A stretch of 64,000 nt of DNA from Alteraurantiacibacter hainanensis (GCF_036321025.1 NZ_JAZAPB010000001.1:496001-560000), one strand, 5' to 3'. Positions 35,244 through 43,631 are shown, counted from the stretch's first letter. Numbers and translations are program-made. The notes: generated by a model from the sequence alone, not told the origin.

Positions 35244-36891
35244 CGGCGGCCTCCTCTGCTTGGGTCTCGGGTTCGGCAGCAGGCGCTGCCTCTTCCTCGT
35301 CCTCGAACCAGTGCGCGCGGGCGGCCATAATGATCTCGTTGCCCTGCTCTTCGGTCAGGCCGAACGCACCCAGTACGCCGCCCTTGTCCTGCTCCCGCTG
35401 CGGACGCCGTGCCGGCGGGCCGTCGGGGCTGTTGTTGCGGCGACGCGGCGCTTCGCGCTTCTTCGCGATCAGTTCGTCGGTGGCGAGATCGGCAAGATCG
35501 TCGAGCGTCTTGATGCCGGCCTTGCCCAGCACCACCAGCATTTCCTCACGCAGGTGCGGGAGTTCGGCCAGTGCGTCTTCCACGCCCAGTTCGCGGCGCG
35601 TTTCGCGGTGGGCGGCTTCCTGCCGCTCCAGCGCTTCCTGCGCGCGGGACTGAAGCTCTTCGGCCAGTTCCTCGTCGAAGCCCTCGATCGTGGCGAGCTC
35701 GTCGAGCTGCACGTAGGCCACTTCCTCCAGCTCGGCGAAGCCTTCGGCAACCAGCAGCTGCGAGAGGGTCTCGTCGACGTCCAGCTCTTCCTCGAACATC
35801 TTGGAGCGTGCGGCGAATTCCTTGCTGCGCTTCTCCGAGGCTTCTTCCTCGGTCATGATGTCGATCTGGCTGTCGGTCAGCTGGCTGGCGAGACGCACGT
35901 TCTGGCCGCGGCGGCCGATGGCCAGCGAAAGCTGGTCGTCGGGCACGACCACCTCGATGCGGCTCTCGTCCTCGTCCAGCACCACGCGCGAAACGGTGGC
36001 GGGCTGAAGGGCGTTCACGACGAAGGTGGCGGTGTCATCGCTCCAGGGAATGATGTCGATCTTCTCGCCCTGCAGTTCCTGCACGACGGCCTGCACGCGG
36101 CTGCCCTTCATGCCGACGCACGCGCCGACCGGGTCGATGCTGCTGTCGTGCGAGATCACGCCGATCTTGGCGCGGCTGCCCGGATCGCGGGCGGCGGCCT
36201 TGATCTCGATGATGCCGTCGTAGATTTCGGGCACTTCCTGCGCGAACAGCTTGCGCATGAAATCGGGATGCGCGCGGGACAGGAAGATCTGCGGACCGCG
36301 ATTGTTGCGCTCCACCTTGCTGATCAGCGCGCGCACGCGCTCGCCAACGCGGGCGGCTTCGCGGGGGATCTGCTGGTCGCGGCGGATCACGCCCTCGGCG
36401 CGGCCCAGGTTCACGATCACGTGGCCGAATTCGACCGACTTGATGACACCGGTGATGACCTCGCCGGCGCGGTCCTTGAATTCCTCGTACTGACGCTCAC
36501 GCTCGGCATCGCGGACTTTCTGGAAGATCACCTGCTTGGCGCTCTGCGCGTCGATGCGGCCCAGATCGTCCATCGCGGGCAGCGGATCGACGATGAAGTC
36601 GCCCACGCTCGCGCCCGGCTCAAGCTTCTGCGCCTGCTCGAGGTCGACCTGCTTGAAATAGTCCTCGACCTCTTCGACCACCTCGACCACGCGCCACAGG
36701 CGCAGGTCGCCGGTCTGCGGGTCCAGCTTGGCCCGGATGTCGTTTTCCTGGCCGAAGCGCGCACGCGCGGCTTTCTGGATGGCCTCTTCCATCGCTTCGA
36801 TCACGATGGTCTTGTCGATCATCTTCTCCGATGCGACGGAGTTGGCGATCGCAAGCAGTTCGGCCTTGTTGGCGGAAATGGGACTGGCCAT
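35224..36891 (-). CDS. nusA: Transcription termination/antitermination factor NusA
   Basis: 555 residues from ATG 36891, sharing an A with the rimP stop (TGATG). N-terminal RNA-polymerase-binding part, S1 domain (GEVITGVIKSVEFGHVIVNL), two KH domains (DPVGACVGMKGSRVQAVV; LSLAIGRRGQNVRLAS) and C-terminal helix-hairpin-helix repeats. The very C-terminus adds an acidic, Ala/Glu-rich tail. Controls pausing, termination and rRNA antitermination. Confidence 0.98.
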   Translation of the reverse strand: MASPISANKAELLAIANSVASEKMIDKTIVIEAMEEAIQKAARARFGQENDIRAKLDPQTGDLRLWRVVEVVEEVEDYFKQVDLEQAQKLEPGASVGDFIVDPLPAMDDLGRIDAQSAKQVIFQKVRDAERERQYEEFKDRAGEVITGVIKSVEFGHVIVNLGRAEGVIRRDQQIPREAARVGERVRALISKVERNNRGPQIFLSRAHPDFMRKLFAQEVPEIYDGIIEIKAAARDPGSRAKIGVISHDSSIDPVGACVGMKGSRVQAVVQELQGEKIDIIPWSDDTATFVVNALQPATVSRVVLDEDESRIEVVVPDDQLSLAIGRRGQNVRLASQLTDSQIDIMTEEEASEKRSKEFAARSKMFEEELDVDETLSQLLVAEGFAELEEVAYVQLDELATIEGFDEELAEELQSRAQEALERQEAAHRETRRELGVEDALAELPHLREEMLVVLGKAGIKTLDDLADLATDELIAKKREAPRRRNNSPDGPPARRPQREQDKGGVLGAFGLTEEQGNEIIMAARAHWFEDEEEAAPAAEPETQAEEAADAESSQ

Positions 36892-37451
36892 CAGTCTTGA
36901 GCCTCTTCTTCCTGTTCGAGTTCTTCGATATCTTCGACGCCCGACATGTCGAGCGGCCTTGTTGCGGCAATCAGCTTGTCCGTCAGGATCAGCTGCGCCG
37001 AGTGAATTTGGTCCAGCGGCACTTCGACGCGGCCGCTCTTCCGGTCCTCGATGGCGACGGTGCCTCCATCGATGCCGAGCAGTTCGCCGGTCAGATGACG
37101 ATGCCCGCCGACTTTCTCTGCCAGGGCGATCTTGGCCTCGTGGCCGGCCCAGTCGGCAAAGTCCTTTGGCCGGGTCAGCGGACGGTCGATGCCGGGGCTG
37201 CTCACTTCCAGGTGATAGGCGCCCTGCACCAGTTCCTCGCCGCCTTCCTCGACCGCATCGATGCGGTCGGAAATTCGGCGCGAGAGATCCATGCACTGCT
37301 CAACCACCAGCTGACCCGTCTCGGGATCCTCTGCCATGATCTGCAGCGTTCGCTCTTCACCCGAGCCGGTCATCTTCACGCGCACGAGTTCGAAACCCAG
37401 GGCCTGGGCCTCGGGTTCGATGACTTGTGTCAGGCGCGCGATATCGACCAA
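36891..37451 (-). CDS. rimP: Ribosome maturation factor RimP
   Basis: 186 residues. Start set at TTG 37451, because GGAG lies 7 bases upstream and the product then begins at the usual VDIARLTQVIEPEAQALGFE; no ATG or GTG gives a native N-terminus. ELVRVKMTGSGEERTLQIM and YHLEVSSPGIDRPLTRPKDF are RimP hallmarks. It acts in late 30S maturation. First gene of the long nusA-infB-rbfA operon. Confidence 0.93.
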   Translation of the reverse strand: MVDIARLTQVIEPEAQALGFELVRVKMTGSGEERTLQIMAEDPETGQLVVEQCMDLSRRISDRIDAVEEGGEELVQGAYHLEVSSPGIDRPLTRPKDFADWAGHEAKIALAEKVGGHRHLTGELLGIDGGTVAIEDRKSGRVEVPLDQIHSAQLILTDKLIAATRPLDMSGVEDIEELEQEEEAQD

Positions 37452-37617
37452 GCGGGTCTCCAAAAAACTGGCGACATGGCGGACATGGAGCCGGGTGCCG
37501 GCCCCTCGCGGCGCCAGCCCCTCCAGTGTCACGACAATGTCGGGATGGCCGTCATGTAGGCCGGTACTGTCTGGAAAGCAATATGCCGCGTGCGAAAAGC
37601 TGCGGCCCGCGCAAACC

Positions 37618-38013
37618 TCAGGTCGCGTTGCGCGACGTCGCCTGGGACTTTGCCAGCGCCGCCTCGCCCCAGCCGCCATCGTCCGCGTCGGCGTAGAGCT
37701 CTTCCACGGGATCGCCATAGTCGCCGATCACGTAGTCGCTTTCCTCGTTGACCTGGGCCTCTTCCGCGCGTTCGCGAAGTTCCTCGACGGAAGGCTGCTG
37801 CGGCGCGCCACCCGCGAAGATGACCTTCGCAACCTGCGACTCGGGTTCAGGTCCGCCGCCCAGGGTCAGCCCGGTAAGGCCGAACCAGCCAACCACCCCG
37901 ATCGCGGCGAAGAAGGACGTCATGCTGATGACCATCGCCCTCTTGTCCTGCGATGTACCACCATGCTGACGCAGGGCCGTGGGGCGAAGGAGGCGGCTTG
38001 CAGCTTGCGACAT
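37618..38013 (-). CDS. Small single-span membrane protein, hypothetical
   Basis: 131 residues: basic N-terminus, one membrane helix (VISMTSFFAAIGVVGWFGLTG, about 28-48) and an acidic periplasmic or cytoplasmic tail rich in Glu and Asp. Not recognised. It precedes rimP by 166 bp on the same strand and is about 150 bp from pspF's stop. Confidence 0.6.
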   Translation of the reverse strand: MSQAASRLLRPTALRQHGGTSQDKRAMVISMTSFFAAIGVVGWFGLTGLTLGGGPEPESQVAKVIFAGGAPQQPSVEELRERAEEAQVNEESDYVIGDYGDPVEELYADADDGGWGEAALAKSQATSRNAT

Positions 38014-38165
38014 CGTTTCCGTTTCGGCCTCTCTCTAGTGGCAATCGGGGATGGCGGGCGGGTGCGCCAGAGGCGCGGCGACCAGTCAAACCGGCGATTT
38101 CGCGATTATCCTTAACCCGCAGTTCCTAAGCGGCCCTTAATGGGCGCGGATTCAACGGGCACATC

Positions 38166-39194
38166 TCAGGCATCCTGCCCGATACCGTGCTTCTTCATGG
38201 TGTGGCGCAACTGGTCGTACGTCAGGCCCAGCGCCTTTGCGGTCTGGCGCTGGTTCCAGCGATTCGCACCGAGCGCATGCTCCACGATGGTCTTCTCGTG
38301 CGCATCCACGGCTGCGCGTAGATCGTCCACCTTGTCGAACTGCTGGCGCTGCACCGGTGTTGCGCTGCTCTGCGTATGTTCGTCATCCCGGCGTTCGGGA
38401 CTGCTTGAGGGAAGCGGTTTCCACGGACTGTCGAAAGGATCGAAGACCACTTCCCCGATCGGCTGCTCCCAGCTGTCCCAGCGATAGACCGCGCGCTCCA
38501 CCACGTTGCGCAGTTCACGCACGTTGCCCGGCCATGGATGGTTTTCCATCGCGGTCGCGACGTGATCGGCAAAACCGGGCCACTCCTCCCAGCCCAGCTC
38601 GGCCGCCATGCGACGGCCGAAATAGTCCGAAAGCACGGGAATGTCCCCCTCGCGCACGCGCAGGGGAGGCAGGGTGATCACTTCGAAACTCAACCGGTCG
38701 AGAAGGTCGGGCCGAAACGTGCCCTCCTCCGCACGGCGGGGCAGGTCCTCGTTCGTGGCGGCCACGATGCGCACGTCCACACGCTTCGGGCGGGTGGCGC
38801 CGATGCGGGTCACCTCGCCATATTCCACGGCGCGCAGCAGGCGCTCCTGCGCGCCCATCGACAAGGTGCCCAGTTCGTCGAGAAATAACGTGCCCCGGTC
38901 GGCTTCCTCGAACCGTCCCTCGCGCGCTCTGGTAGCACCGGTGAAGGCGCCCTGTTCGTGACCGAACAGTTCCGCCTCGATCAGCGTTTCGGGCAGAGCG
39001 GCGCAGTTCAGCGTGACCAGCGGCTCTTCCCATCGGTCGGACAGGCGGTGCAGACGCTCGGCGATCAATTCCTTGCCGGTTCCCCGTTCGCCGATTACCA
39101 GTACGGGACGCGCCATCGGGGCTGCGCGACTGGCCCGCTCCACCGCGTCGAGAAAGGCGCCGGACTGGCCAATGAACTGGTTTTCACGTTCCAT
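38166..39194 (-). CDS. pspF: PspF sigma-54 activator
   Basis: 342 residues from ATG 39194. AAA+ enhancer-binding protein without a receiver domain: Walker A GERGTGKE at 35-42, sigma-54-contacting loop GAFTGA at 82-87, Walker B TLFLDEL, and a C-terminal Fis-type helix-turn-helix (NQRQTAKALGLTYDQLRH). Absence of a regulatory domain and divergence from pspA identify it as PspF, which PspA inhibits under non-stress conditions. Confidence 0.95.
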   Translation of the reverse strand: MERENQFIGQSGAFLDAVERASRAAPMARPVLVIGERGTGKELIAERLHRLSDRWEEPLVTLNCAALPETLIEAELFGHEQGAFTGATRAREGRFEEADRGTLFLDELGTLSMGAQERLLRAVEYGEVTRIGATRPKRVDVRIVAATNEDLPRRAEEGTFRPDLLDRLSFEVITLPPLRVREGDIPVLSDYFGRRMAAELGWEEWPGFADHVATAMENHPWPGNVRELRNVVERAVYRWDSWEQPIGEVVFDPFDSPWKPLPSSSPERRDDEHTQSSATPVQRQQFDKVDDLRAAVDAHEKTIVEHALGANRWNQRQTAKALGLTYDQLRHTMKKHGIGQDA

Positions 39195-39269
39195 TGCCAA
39201 GATATAGTGCTTTTTCCCAACACTTGGCAATAGACACTAACGTGTTAAGGCAAGGGTGGCTGAAAAACC

Positions 39270-39281
39270 GCAGATTTCCGC
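39270..39281 (+). promoter_or_regulatory. Semi-palindrome upstream of psp sigma-54 promoter
   Basis: GCAGATTTCCGC, separated by exactly 13 bases from the -24 box at 39295. The same spacing is seen for GCAGAATTCTGC (53522-53533) and GCGGAAATCCTT (50427-50438) at the two other sigma-54 promoters. It could be an activator or architectural-protein site; the position (about -40 to -51) is closer than classic PspF enhancers. Confidence 0.55.
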
Positions 39282-39294
39282 CGATCCCACAGTT

Positions 39295-39310
39295 TGGCAC
39301 GGCTGTTGCA
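39295..39310 (+). promoter_or_regulatory. Sigma-54 promoter of the psp operon
   Basis: TGGCAC-GGCTG-TTGCA, a perfect match to the sigma-54 consensus with the GG and GC elements ten bases apart. It faces the psp operon; start of transcription is expected near 39320, just before the ribosome-binding site of the 50-aa gene. Confidence 0.93.
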
Positions 39311-39348
39311 ATTAATCGGGCAGAAAGGGTTCAGGAGGAAATCACCCA

Positions 39349-39501
39349 ATGTTCGATCGCCGCTTCTTCAACAGCCAGCTTGGCCAGGCCGCCCTGGTCA
39401 GCATCGCCGCGATGATCGCATTCACGGTCTTCGCCGGCATGGAGCCGATGGCAGACGTGCCGACCTTGCTGGTCGGCGCCCCCACGGTAGAACTGGCGTG
39501 A
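39349..39501 (+). CDS. 50-aa membrane peptide, first gene of psp operon
   Basis: ATG 39349 preceded by AGGAGG at good spacing. A basic start (MFDRRFFNSQLG) leads into one hydrophobic helix (AALVSIAAMIAFTVFAG) and a short tail. Too short for routine calling. It resembles in size and layout the two ~40-aa peptides of the second sigma-54 operon (53439-53150), so a shared stress role is plausible. Its stop overlaps GTG 39498 (GTGA), which opens a frame running in phase into pspA. Confidence 0.75.
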   Translation: MFDRRFFNSQLGQAALVSIAAMIAFTVFAGMEPMADVPTLLVGAPTVELA

Positions 39502-39638
39502 GCAACGAAGACCGCAATTCCCTTACGCCGCTGGGACGCGGAAAGGCTGGCGGACGCACTCGTCTCGACAAGGAGATCGAGCGCATCCGCACCAGCCCCA
39601 CGCCCACCGGTAACTCGCTCAATATCGGAGGACCCTTG

Positions 39639-40331
39639 ATGGGCATTTTCTCTCGTACCCGCGACATTATCGCCGCCAACTTCAACGAACTTCTCGACCA
39701 GGCCGACGACCCGTCGAAGATGATCCGCATGATCATCCTGGAAATGGAGGAGACACTGGTGGAGGTGCGCGCCAGCGCCGCGCGTACGATCGCCGACCAG
39801 AAGGAAATGCACCGTCATACGGTGAAGCTGGAGCGGCTGCAGACCGACTGGTCGGAAAAGGCGCAACTGGCGCTGAGCAAGGACCGCGAGGACCTGGCCC
39901 GCGCCGCGCTGATGGAGAAGCGCAAGGCTTCGGACATGTGCGACCAGCTGAAGCAGGAAATCGCCGTGCTCGATGACGCGCTGCGGTCCTACGAACAGGA
40001 TATCGCCAAGCTGCAGAACCGACTGCGCGAGGCGCGCAGCCGCCAGAGCCAGATCTCGGCCCGCCTGGAAAGCGCGGAGAACCGGGTGAAGCTGCGCAGC
40101 CTGATGACCAGCGACCGGGTGGACGAGGCGCACAGCCGCTTCGACCAGCTGGAGCGCCGGGTGGACTACGCCGAAGGCCGCGCCGATGCCCTGGGCATCG
40201 GCCAGGACAAGGCATCGCTCGCCGACGAATTCGCAGCCCTGGAAGGCGGTGACAAGGTGGACGACGAACTGGAGGAAATGAAGCGCGCGCTCGGCAAGAG
40301 CAGCAGCGCCAAGAAAGACGAAGGGGAATAA
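39639..40331 (+). CDS. pspA: Phage shock protein A
   Basis: 230 residues from ATG 39639 (GGAGG eight bases upstream), beginning with the amphipathic helix MGIFSRTRDIIAANFNELLD that binds stressed membrane, then long coiled-coil helices. PspA/IM30/ESCRT-III-like proteins restrain PspF and repair the inner membrane. The frame is open upstream to GTG 39498, so a 47-residue extension is possible, but the conserved helix start favours 39639. Confidence 0.95.
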   Translation: MGIFSRTRDIIAANFNELLDQADDPSKMIRMIILEMEETLVEVRASAARTIADQKEMHRHTVKLERLQTDWSEKAQLALSKDREDLARAALMEKRKASDMCDQLKQEIAVLDDALRSYEQDIAKLQNRLREARSRQSQISARLESAENRVKLRSLMTSDRVDEAHSRFDQLERRVDYAEGRADALGIGQDKASLADEFAALEGGDKVDDELEEMKRALGKSSSAKKDEGE

Positions 40332-40334
40332 GAC

Positions 40335-40640
40335 GTGGAAGAAGTTGCCGGAATTCTAATCGTAGCTTCGATTTTCATCGGCCTGCCGTGGATCATCCTC
40401 CACTACATCACGAAGTGGAAGACGTCCGCCACGATCACCACCGATGACGAAGCGCTGCTGGAAGAACTCTACCAGCTTGCCAAGCGGCTGGACGAACGGA
40501 TGGATACGGTCGAGCGCCTCGTCGCCGCCGACAACCCCGATTTCGAACCCGCCCGCATCCGCCACGACAAGGCAGTCGACAACGTACCGCTGCGCGAGCT
40601 GGAAGAACTGCTCGCCGAGAAGAAGGGAGACCACGCATGA
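40335..40640 (+). CDS. pspB: Phage shock protein B
   Basis: 101 residues from GTG 40335. One N-terminal membrane helix (ILIVASIFIGLPWIILHYI), then a coiled coil with the PspB motif RLDERMDTVERLVAADNPDF. PspB with PspC senses envelope stress and releases PspA from PspF. Three bases follow pspA's stop; the 3' end overlaps pspC. Confidence 0.92.
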   Translation: MEEVAGILIVASIFIGLPWIILHYITKWKTSATITTDDEALLEELYQLAKRLDERMDTVERLVAADNPDFEPARIRHDKAVDNVPLRELEELLAEKKGDHA

Positions 40641-41014
40641 ATTCGCCCCGCACCACGCTTTATCGCGACAAGATGAACGGAAAGCTGCTGGGTGTCTGTG
40701 CGGGTGTCGCCGACTACACCGGCATCCAGGTGATCTGGGTCCGCCTGATGGCGATCTTCCTCACCTTTGCCGTCAGCGGTTTCACGATCCCGATCTACCT
40801 TCTGGCCGGCATCCTGCTGAGCAAGAAGCCGCCGCACCTCTACACCGCGCCGGACGAGACGCAGTACTGGCAGCGCGTGCGGCAGAGCCCGAAGCGCACG
40901 GCACGCGAAATCCGCGCCCGGATGAAGGACATCGATCGCCGCCTGGCCGATGTGGAAACCTACTACGTTTCCGCCAATCCGCGCCTGTCGCAGGAAATCG
41001 AACAACTGCGCTGA
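40637..41014 (+). CDS. pspC: Phage shock protein C
   Basis: 125 residues. PspC domain: LYRDKMNGKLLGVCAGVADYTGI, one or two membrane helices (VRLMAIFLTFAVSGFTIPIYLLAGILL), and a C-terminal part with DIDRRLADVETYYVSANPRL, related to the PspB coiled-coil motif. ATGA overlap with pspB. Inner-membrane stress sensor. Confidence 0.93.
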   Translation: MNSPRTTLYRDKMNGKLLGVCAGVADYTGIQVIWVRLMAIFLTFAVSGFTIPIYLLAGILLSKKPPHLYTAPDETQYWQRVRQSPKRTAREIRARMKDIDRRLADVETYYVSANPRLSQEIEQLR

Positions 41015-41050
41015 GGGGCGCACGCCAACAAGGAAAGGGGGACCTCGACC

Positions 41051-41359
41051 ATGGGTGAACTGATACCAATCTTCGGCATCGTGTTCGGCTGCATGATCCC
41101 GATCAGCGTGATCTGGACCAAGCACAAGCAGAAGATCGCCGAGATGCAGGTGGACGCAACTGCCGCAAGCACCGCCGAACGCGCCGCGCAATACGCCAGC
41201 CAGGTGCAGAAACTGGAAGATCGCGTCCAGGTGCTCGAGCGCATCGTGACCGACAAGGGCTATGACGTAGCCACCCAGATCGAGGCCCTGCGCGACCAGC
41301 GTTCGGTTGATGAAAGCAACGGCGTAGCGCTGGACTTTGCGAAGAAGGAGACCGCCTGA
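41051..41359 (+). CDS. PspB-like membrane coiled-coil protein 1
   Basis: 102 residues: N-terminal membrane helix (LIPIFGIVFGCMIPISVIW), Ala-rich helix, and the shared motif LEDRVQVLERIVTDKGYDVA then QIEALRDQ. The motif is clearly related to PspB's RMDTVERLVAAD. First of six such genes placed end to end after pspC. Function unknown; a role in sensing or scaffolding with PspA-C is inference from position. Confidence 0.8.
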   Translation: MGELIPIFGIVFGCMIPISVIWTKHKQKIAEMQVDATAASTAERAAQYASQVQKLEDRVQVLERIVTDKGYDVATQIEALRDQRSVDESNGVALDFAKKETA

Positions 41360-41715
41360 TGGACTGGGGAAGCCCCGAATTCGTGATCGCGATCGTCGCC
41401 GTGTCGATGCTCGGCTGGATCATCAACAACTGGATCCGCGCCAAGCACGGCTATCCGCTCGAAGACGAATGGGGCGGCAAGTCCGAACGGATCGAGAAAT
41501 CCGACAGCCGCGAGGCGGAGATGCTGCGCGAGCAGAACAAGCAGCTGCGCGACGTGATGGAGCGCATGGAAGACCGCATGATCGTGCTGGAGCGCATCGT
41601 CACCGACAAGGGCTATACCGTGGCCGAGGAGATCGAAGCCCTGCGTGACAAGCCCGGTCGCAACGACCGCGAGAGCGGCGTGCAGCTCAACTTCGAGAAG
41701 AAGGAACAGGCGTGA
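41359..41715 (+). CDS. PspB-like membrane coiled-coil protein 2
   Basis: 118 residues with a membrane helix (FVIAIVAVSMLGWIINNWI), the loop AKHGYPLEDEWGG, and the shared C-terminal MEDRMIVLERIVTDKGYTVA / EIEALRD. The start overlaps the previous stop by one base (TGATG). The KHGYPLE loop is shared with the next gene only, so these two are the closest pair of the array. Confidence 0.82.
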   Translation: MDWGSPEFVIAIVAVSMLGWIINNWIRAKHGYPLEDEWGGKSERIEKSDSREAEMLREQNKQLRDVMERMEDRMIVLERIVTDKGYTVAEEIEALRDKPGRNDRESGVQLNFEKKEQA

Positions 41716-42026
41716 TGGAACTGATCACCGAAACCACCGTCATCGCGGGCGTCGCGATCATGACGGTCGGCTGGATCATCAATACCTGGATGCGGATGAA
41801 GCACGGCTACCCGCTGGAAAACAGCTGGGGCAAGGCCGTCTATCCCAAGAACGACCAGGCCGTGGAGCGCGTGAAGCTGCTTAGCCAGGAAAACGCCGCC
41901 TTGCAGGCCGAACTGGGTTCGCTGAAGGACCGGCTCGCCAATGTGGAGCGGATCGTCACCGACAGTGGCTATCAGCTCACGCATGAGATCGAGAGCCTGC
42001 GCCGCGACAAGAAGGACGCGAACTGA
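41715..42026 (+). CDS. PspB-like membrane coiled-coil protein 3
   Basis: 103 residues. Start set at ATG 41715 (TGATG overlap); an in-frame GTG lies one codon upstream. Membrane helix VIAGVAIMTVGWIINTWMRM, loop MKHGYPLENSWG as in protein 2, and motif LKDRLANVERIVTDSGYQLT / EIESLRRD. Recent duplication with gene 2 is likely. Confidence 0.8.
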   Translation: MELITETTVIAGVAIMTVGWIINTWMRMKHGYPLENSWGKAVYPKNDQAVERVKLLSQENAALQAELGSLKDRLANVERIVTDSGYQLTHEIESLRRDKKDAN

Positions 42027-42325
42027 TGGACGGCGAACTGATCCTGATTTTCGGTTTCGTCCTCACTATTCTGGTGACGGTCCTGACGTTCGGAACCATC
42101 GCCGGACAGCGTAGCCGGGAGCACAAGTTGCGGAGGCTCGAGATCGAGGCGCGCATCGAAGAGGCCAAGGCCCAGCAGGCCCTGAACCAGCGTCAGGAGG
42201 CGGTGGACATCGAGGAGCGTTTGCGCGTGCTCGAACGCATCGTCACCGATCCGGGCGCCGATCTTTCGCGCCAGATCGAGGATCTGCGCAAGGACAGCCT
42301 GGCCCGGAAGGAGGCGGCATCGTGA
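42026..42325 (+). CDS. PspB-like membrane coiled-coil protein 4
   Basis: 99 residues with a membrane helix (LILIFGFVLTILVTVLTFG), a highly charged helix (REHKLRRLEIEARIEEAKAQ) and the motif IEERLRVLERIVTDPGADLS / QIEDLRKD. One-base overlap (TGATG) with protein 3. The middle helix is longest of the set, suggesting an extended coiled coil. Confidence 0.8.
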   Translation: MDGELILIFGFVLTILVTVLTFGTIAGQRSREHKLRRLEIEARIEEAKAQQALNQRQEAVDIEERLRVLERIVTDPGADLSRQIEDLRKDSLARKEAAS

Positions 42326-42552
42326 GTTTCTGGAGTGCCGCCGTCCTCATCGTGCTGATCGTCGTCGTGGCCAAATACTTCCAGGGGCGCGGTTCCCGCG
42401 AACTGCCCCCTAGCGAGGGCCACAGCGAGCGCGAACGCGAACTGGAACACGAAGTGGAACAGCTGCGCGAGAGGGTGAAGGTGCTCGAACGCATTGCCAC
42501 CGATCCCTCGCGCCGGACTGCCGAAGAAATCGAGAAGCTGCGCGACGAGTGA
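42322..42552 (+). CDS. PspB-like membrane coiled-coil protein 5
   Basis: 76 residues from GTG 42322 (GTGA overlap). Membrane helix WSAAVLIVLIVVVAKYF, basic GRGSRE, then an acidic coiled coil with LRERVKVLERIATDPSRRTA / EIEKLRDE. The shortest complete member of the array. Confidence 0.8.
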   Translation: MSFWSAAVLIVLIVVVAKYFQGRGSRELPPSEGHSERERELEHEVEQLRERVKVLERIATDPSRRTAEEIEKLRDE

Positions 42553-42580
42553 GGCTCGTCGCCCTCGCAGGGAGGACCAA

Positions 42581-42820
42581 ATGACGCAAATCGACCTGTT
42601 GATCGCCGCCAGCGCCCTGCTTGCTCTGGCCATGCTGACCGCCTCCACGCTGCTGGGATGGCAAGGCTGGCTCGCCCTCAAGAACCGCGAGCTGGAGATG
42701 AAGCGCGTGCCGCCCGAAATGGAAGGTGGATCACGCGAGGGCATGGCGCGGATCGAGATCGCCGACCTCAAGGAGCGCATCCGCAAGCTGGAAGCCATCG
42801 CCAACGGGGTGGACCTCTGA
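42581..42820 (+). CDS. PspB-like membrane coiled-coil protein 6
   Basis: 79 residues, GGGAGGACC just before ATG 42581. Membrane helix LLIAASALLALAMLTAS, then EIADLKERIRKLEAIANGVD, a truncated form of the shared motif without the final EIExLR. Last gene of the array, 28 bases after protein 5. Confidence 0.75.
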   Translation: MTQIDLLIAASALLALAMLTASTLLGWQGWLALKNRELEMKRVPPEMEGGSREGMARIEIADLKERIRKLEAIANGVDL

Positions 42821-42844
42821 CGCGCAGCCGCTAGATGCTGCTGC

Positions 42845-43252
42845 ATGCGCACAATTGAAGACATCCAGGAAGAATACGAATTCCTCGAAGGCGACGAACG
42901 CTATCGCCTGCTGATCGAACTGGGCCGCGAGCTGGACGAAATGCCCGCTGCCCTCAAGACCGACGCCACGCTCGTCCGCGGCTGCTCCGCCCAGGTCTGG
43001 GTCTATCCCACCACCGAGGGCGAGAAGCTGCACTTCCTGGCAGACAGCAATGCCGCCATTACCAAGGGCATTGTCGCACTGGTGATTTCCACCGTGCAGG
43101 ACAAGCCCGCCGCCGAGGTCGCGCAGATGGACATCGAAAAGGCGCTCGCGCCGTTCGATCTTCGCAACCAGCTTTCCTCCAACCGCACGCAGGGCGTGCC
43201 CAACATGATCGCCCTGGTGCAAGAGCACGCCGCGCGCATGGCGCAAGGCTAG
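42845..43252 (+). CDS. sufE: SufE family sulfur transfer protein
   Basis: 135 residues; sulfur-accepting Cys47 in RGCSAQVWV, with YRLLIELGRELDEMP and GVPNMIALVQEHA. SufE takes persulfide from SufS and passes it to the Fe-S scaffold. The gene follows the psp array by 24 bases but its standard role is independent. Confidence 0.95.
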   Translation: MRTIEDIQEEYEFLEGDERYRLLIELGRELDEMPAALKTDATLVRGCSAQVWVYPTTEGEKLHFLADSNAAITKGIVALVISTVQDKPAAEVAQMDIEKALAPFDLRNQLSSNRTQGVPNMIALVQEHAARMAQG

Positions 43253-43259
43253 GAACGCC

Positions 43260-43610
43260 GTGGCGCGCCCCCTCTGGATGGCGGCGGGCGCAGTGCTGTT
43301 GGTGCTGGGGTGGGTCGGCATGGTCATGCCGATGATGCCCGGCTTCGTTTTCCTGCTGGGAGCGCTGTTCTGCTTCGCGCGCGGCAATCCGGCATGGGAA
43401 GCGCGGATGCTGGATCACCCGACCTACGGCCCTGCCCTTCGGGACTGGCGCGAGCATCGCCGAATTGCGCGCAAGGCGAAGTGGTCGGCCATGGCATTCA
43501 TGGCCCTTGCGGCGGTGCTGTCCGGTGCAATGGCGGGATTTCCCATTGCGCTCGTGCCCATCACCATCATGGCCCTGGTGGCCGGCTGGATCTGGACGCG
43601 GCCGGACTGA
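43260..43610 (+). CDS. DUF454 (YbaN) inner-membrane protein
   Basis: 116 residues from GTG 43260 with three or four membrane segments; GWVGMVMPMMPGFVFLLGALFCFARGNP is the YbaN/DUF454 signature (usually LP-T-PFLLLAA). Function unknown. Seven bases after sufE, so probably cotranscribed. Confidence 0.85.
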   Translation: MARPLWMAAGAVLLVLGWVGMVMPMMPGFVFLLGALFCFARGNPAWEARMLDHPTYGPALRDWREHRRIARKAKWSAMAFMALAAVLSGAMAGFPIALVPITIMALVAGWIWTRPD

Positions 43611-43631
43611 AGGAACAGGCGTCGGGCTCAG

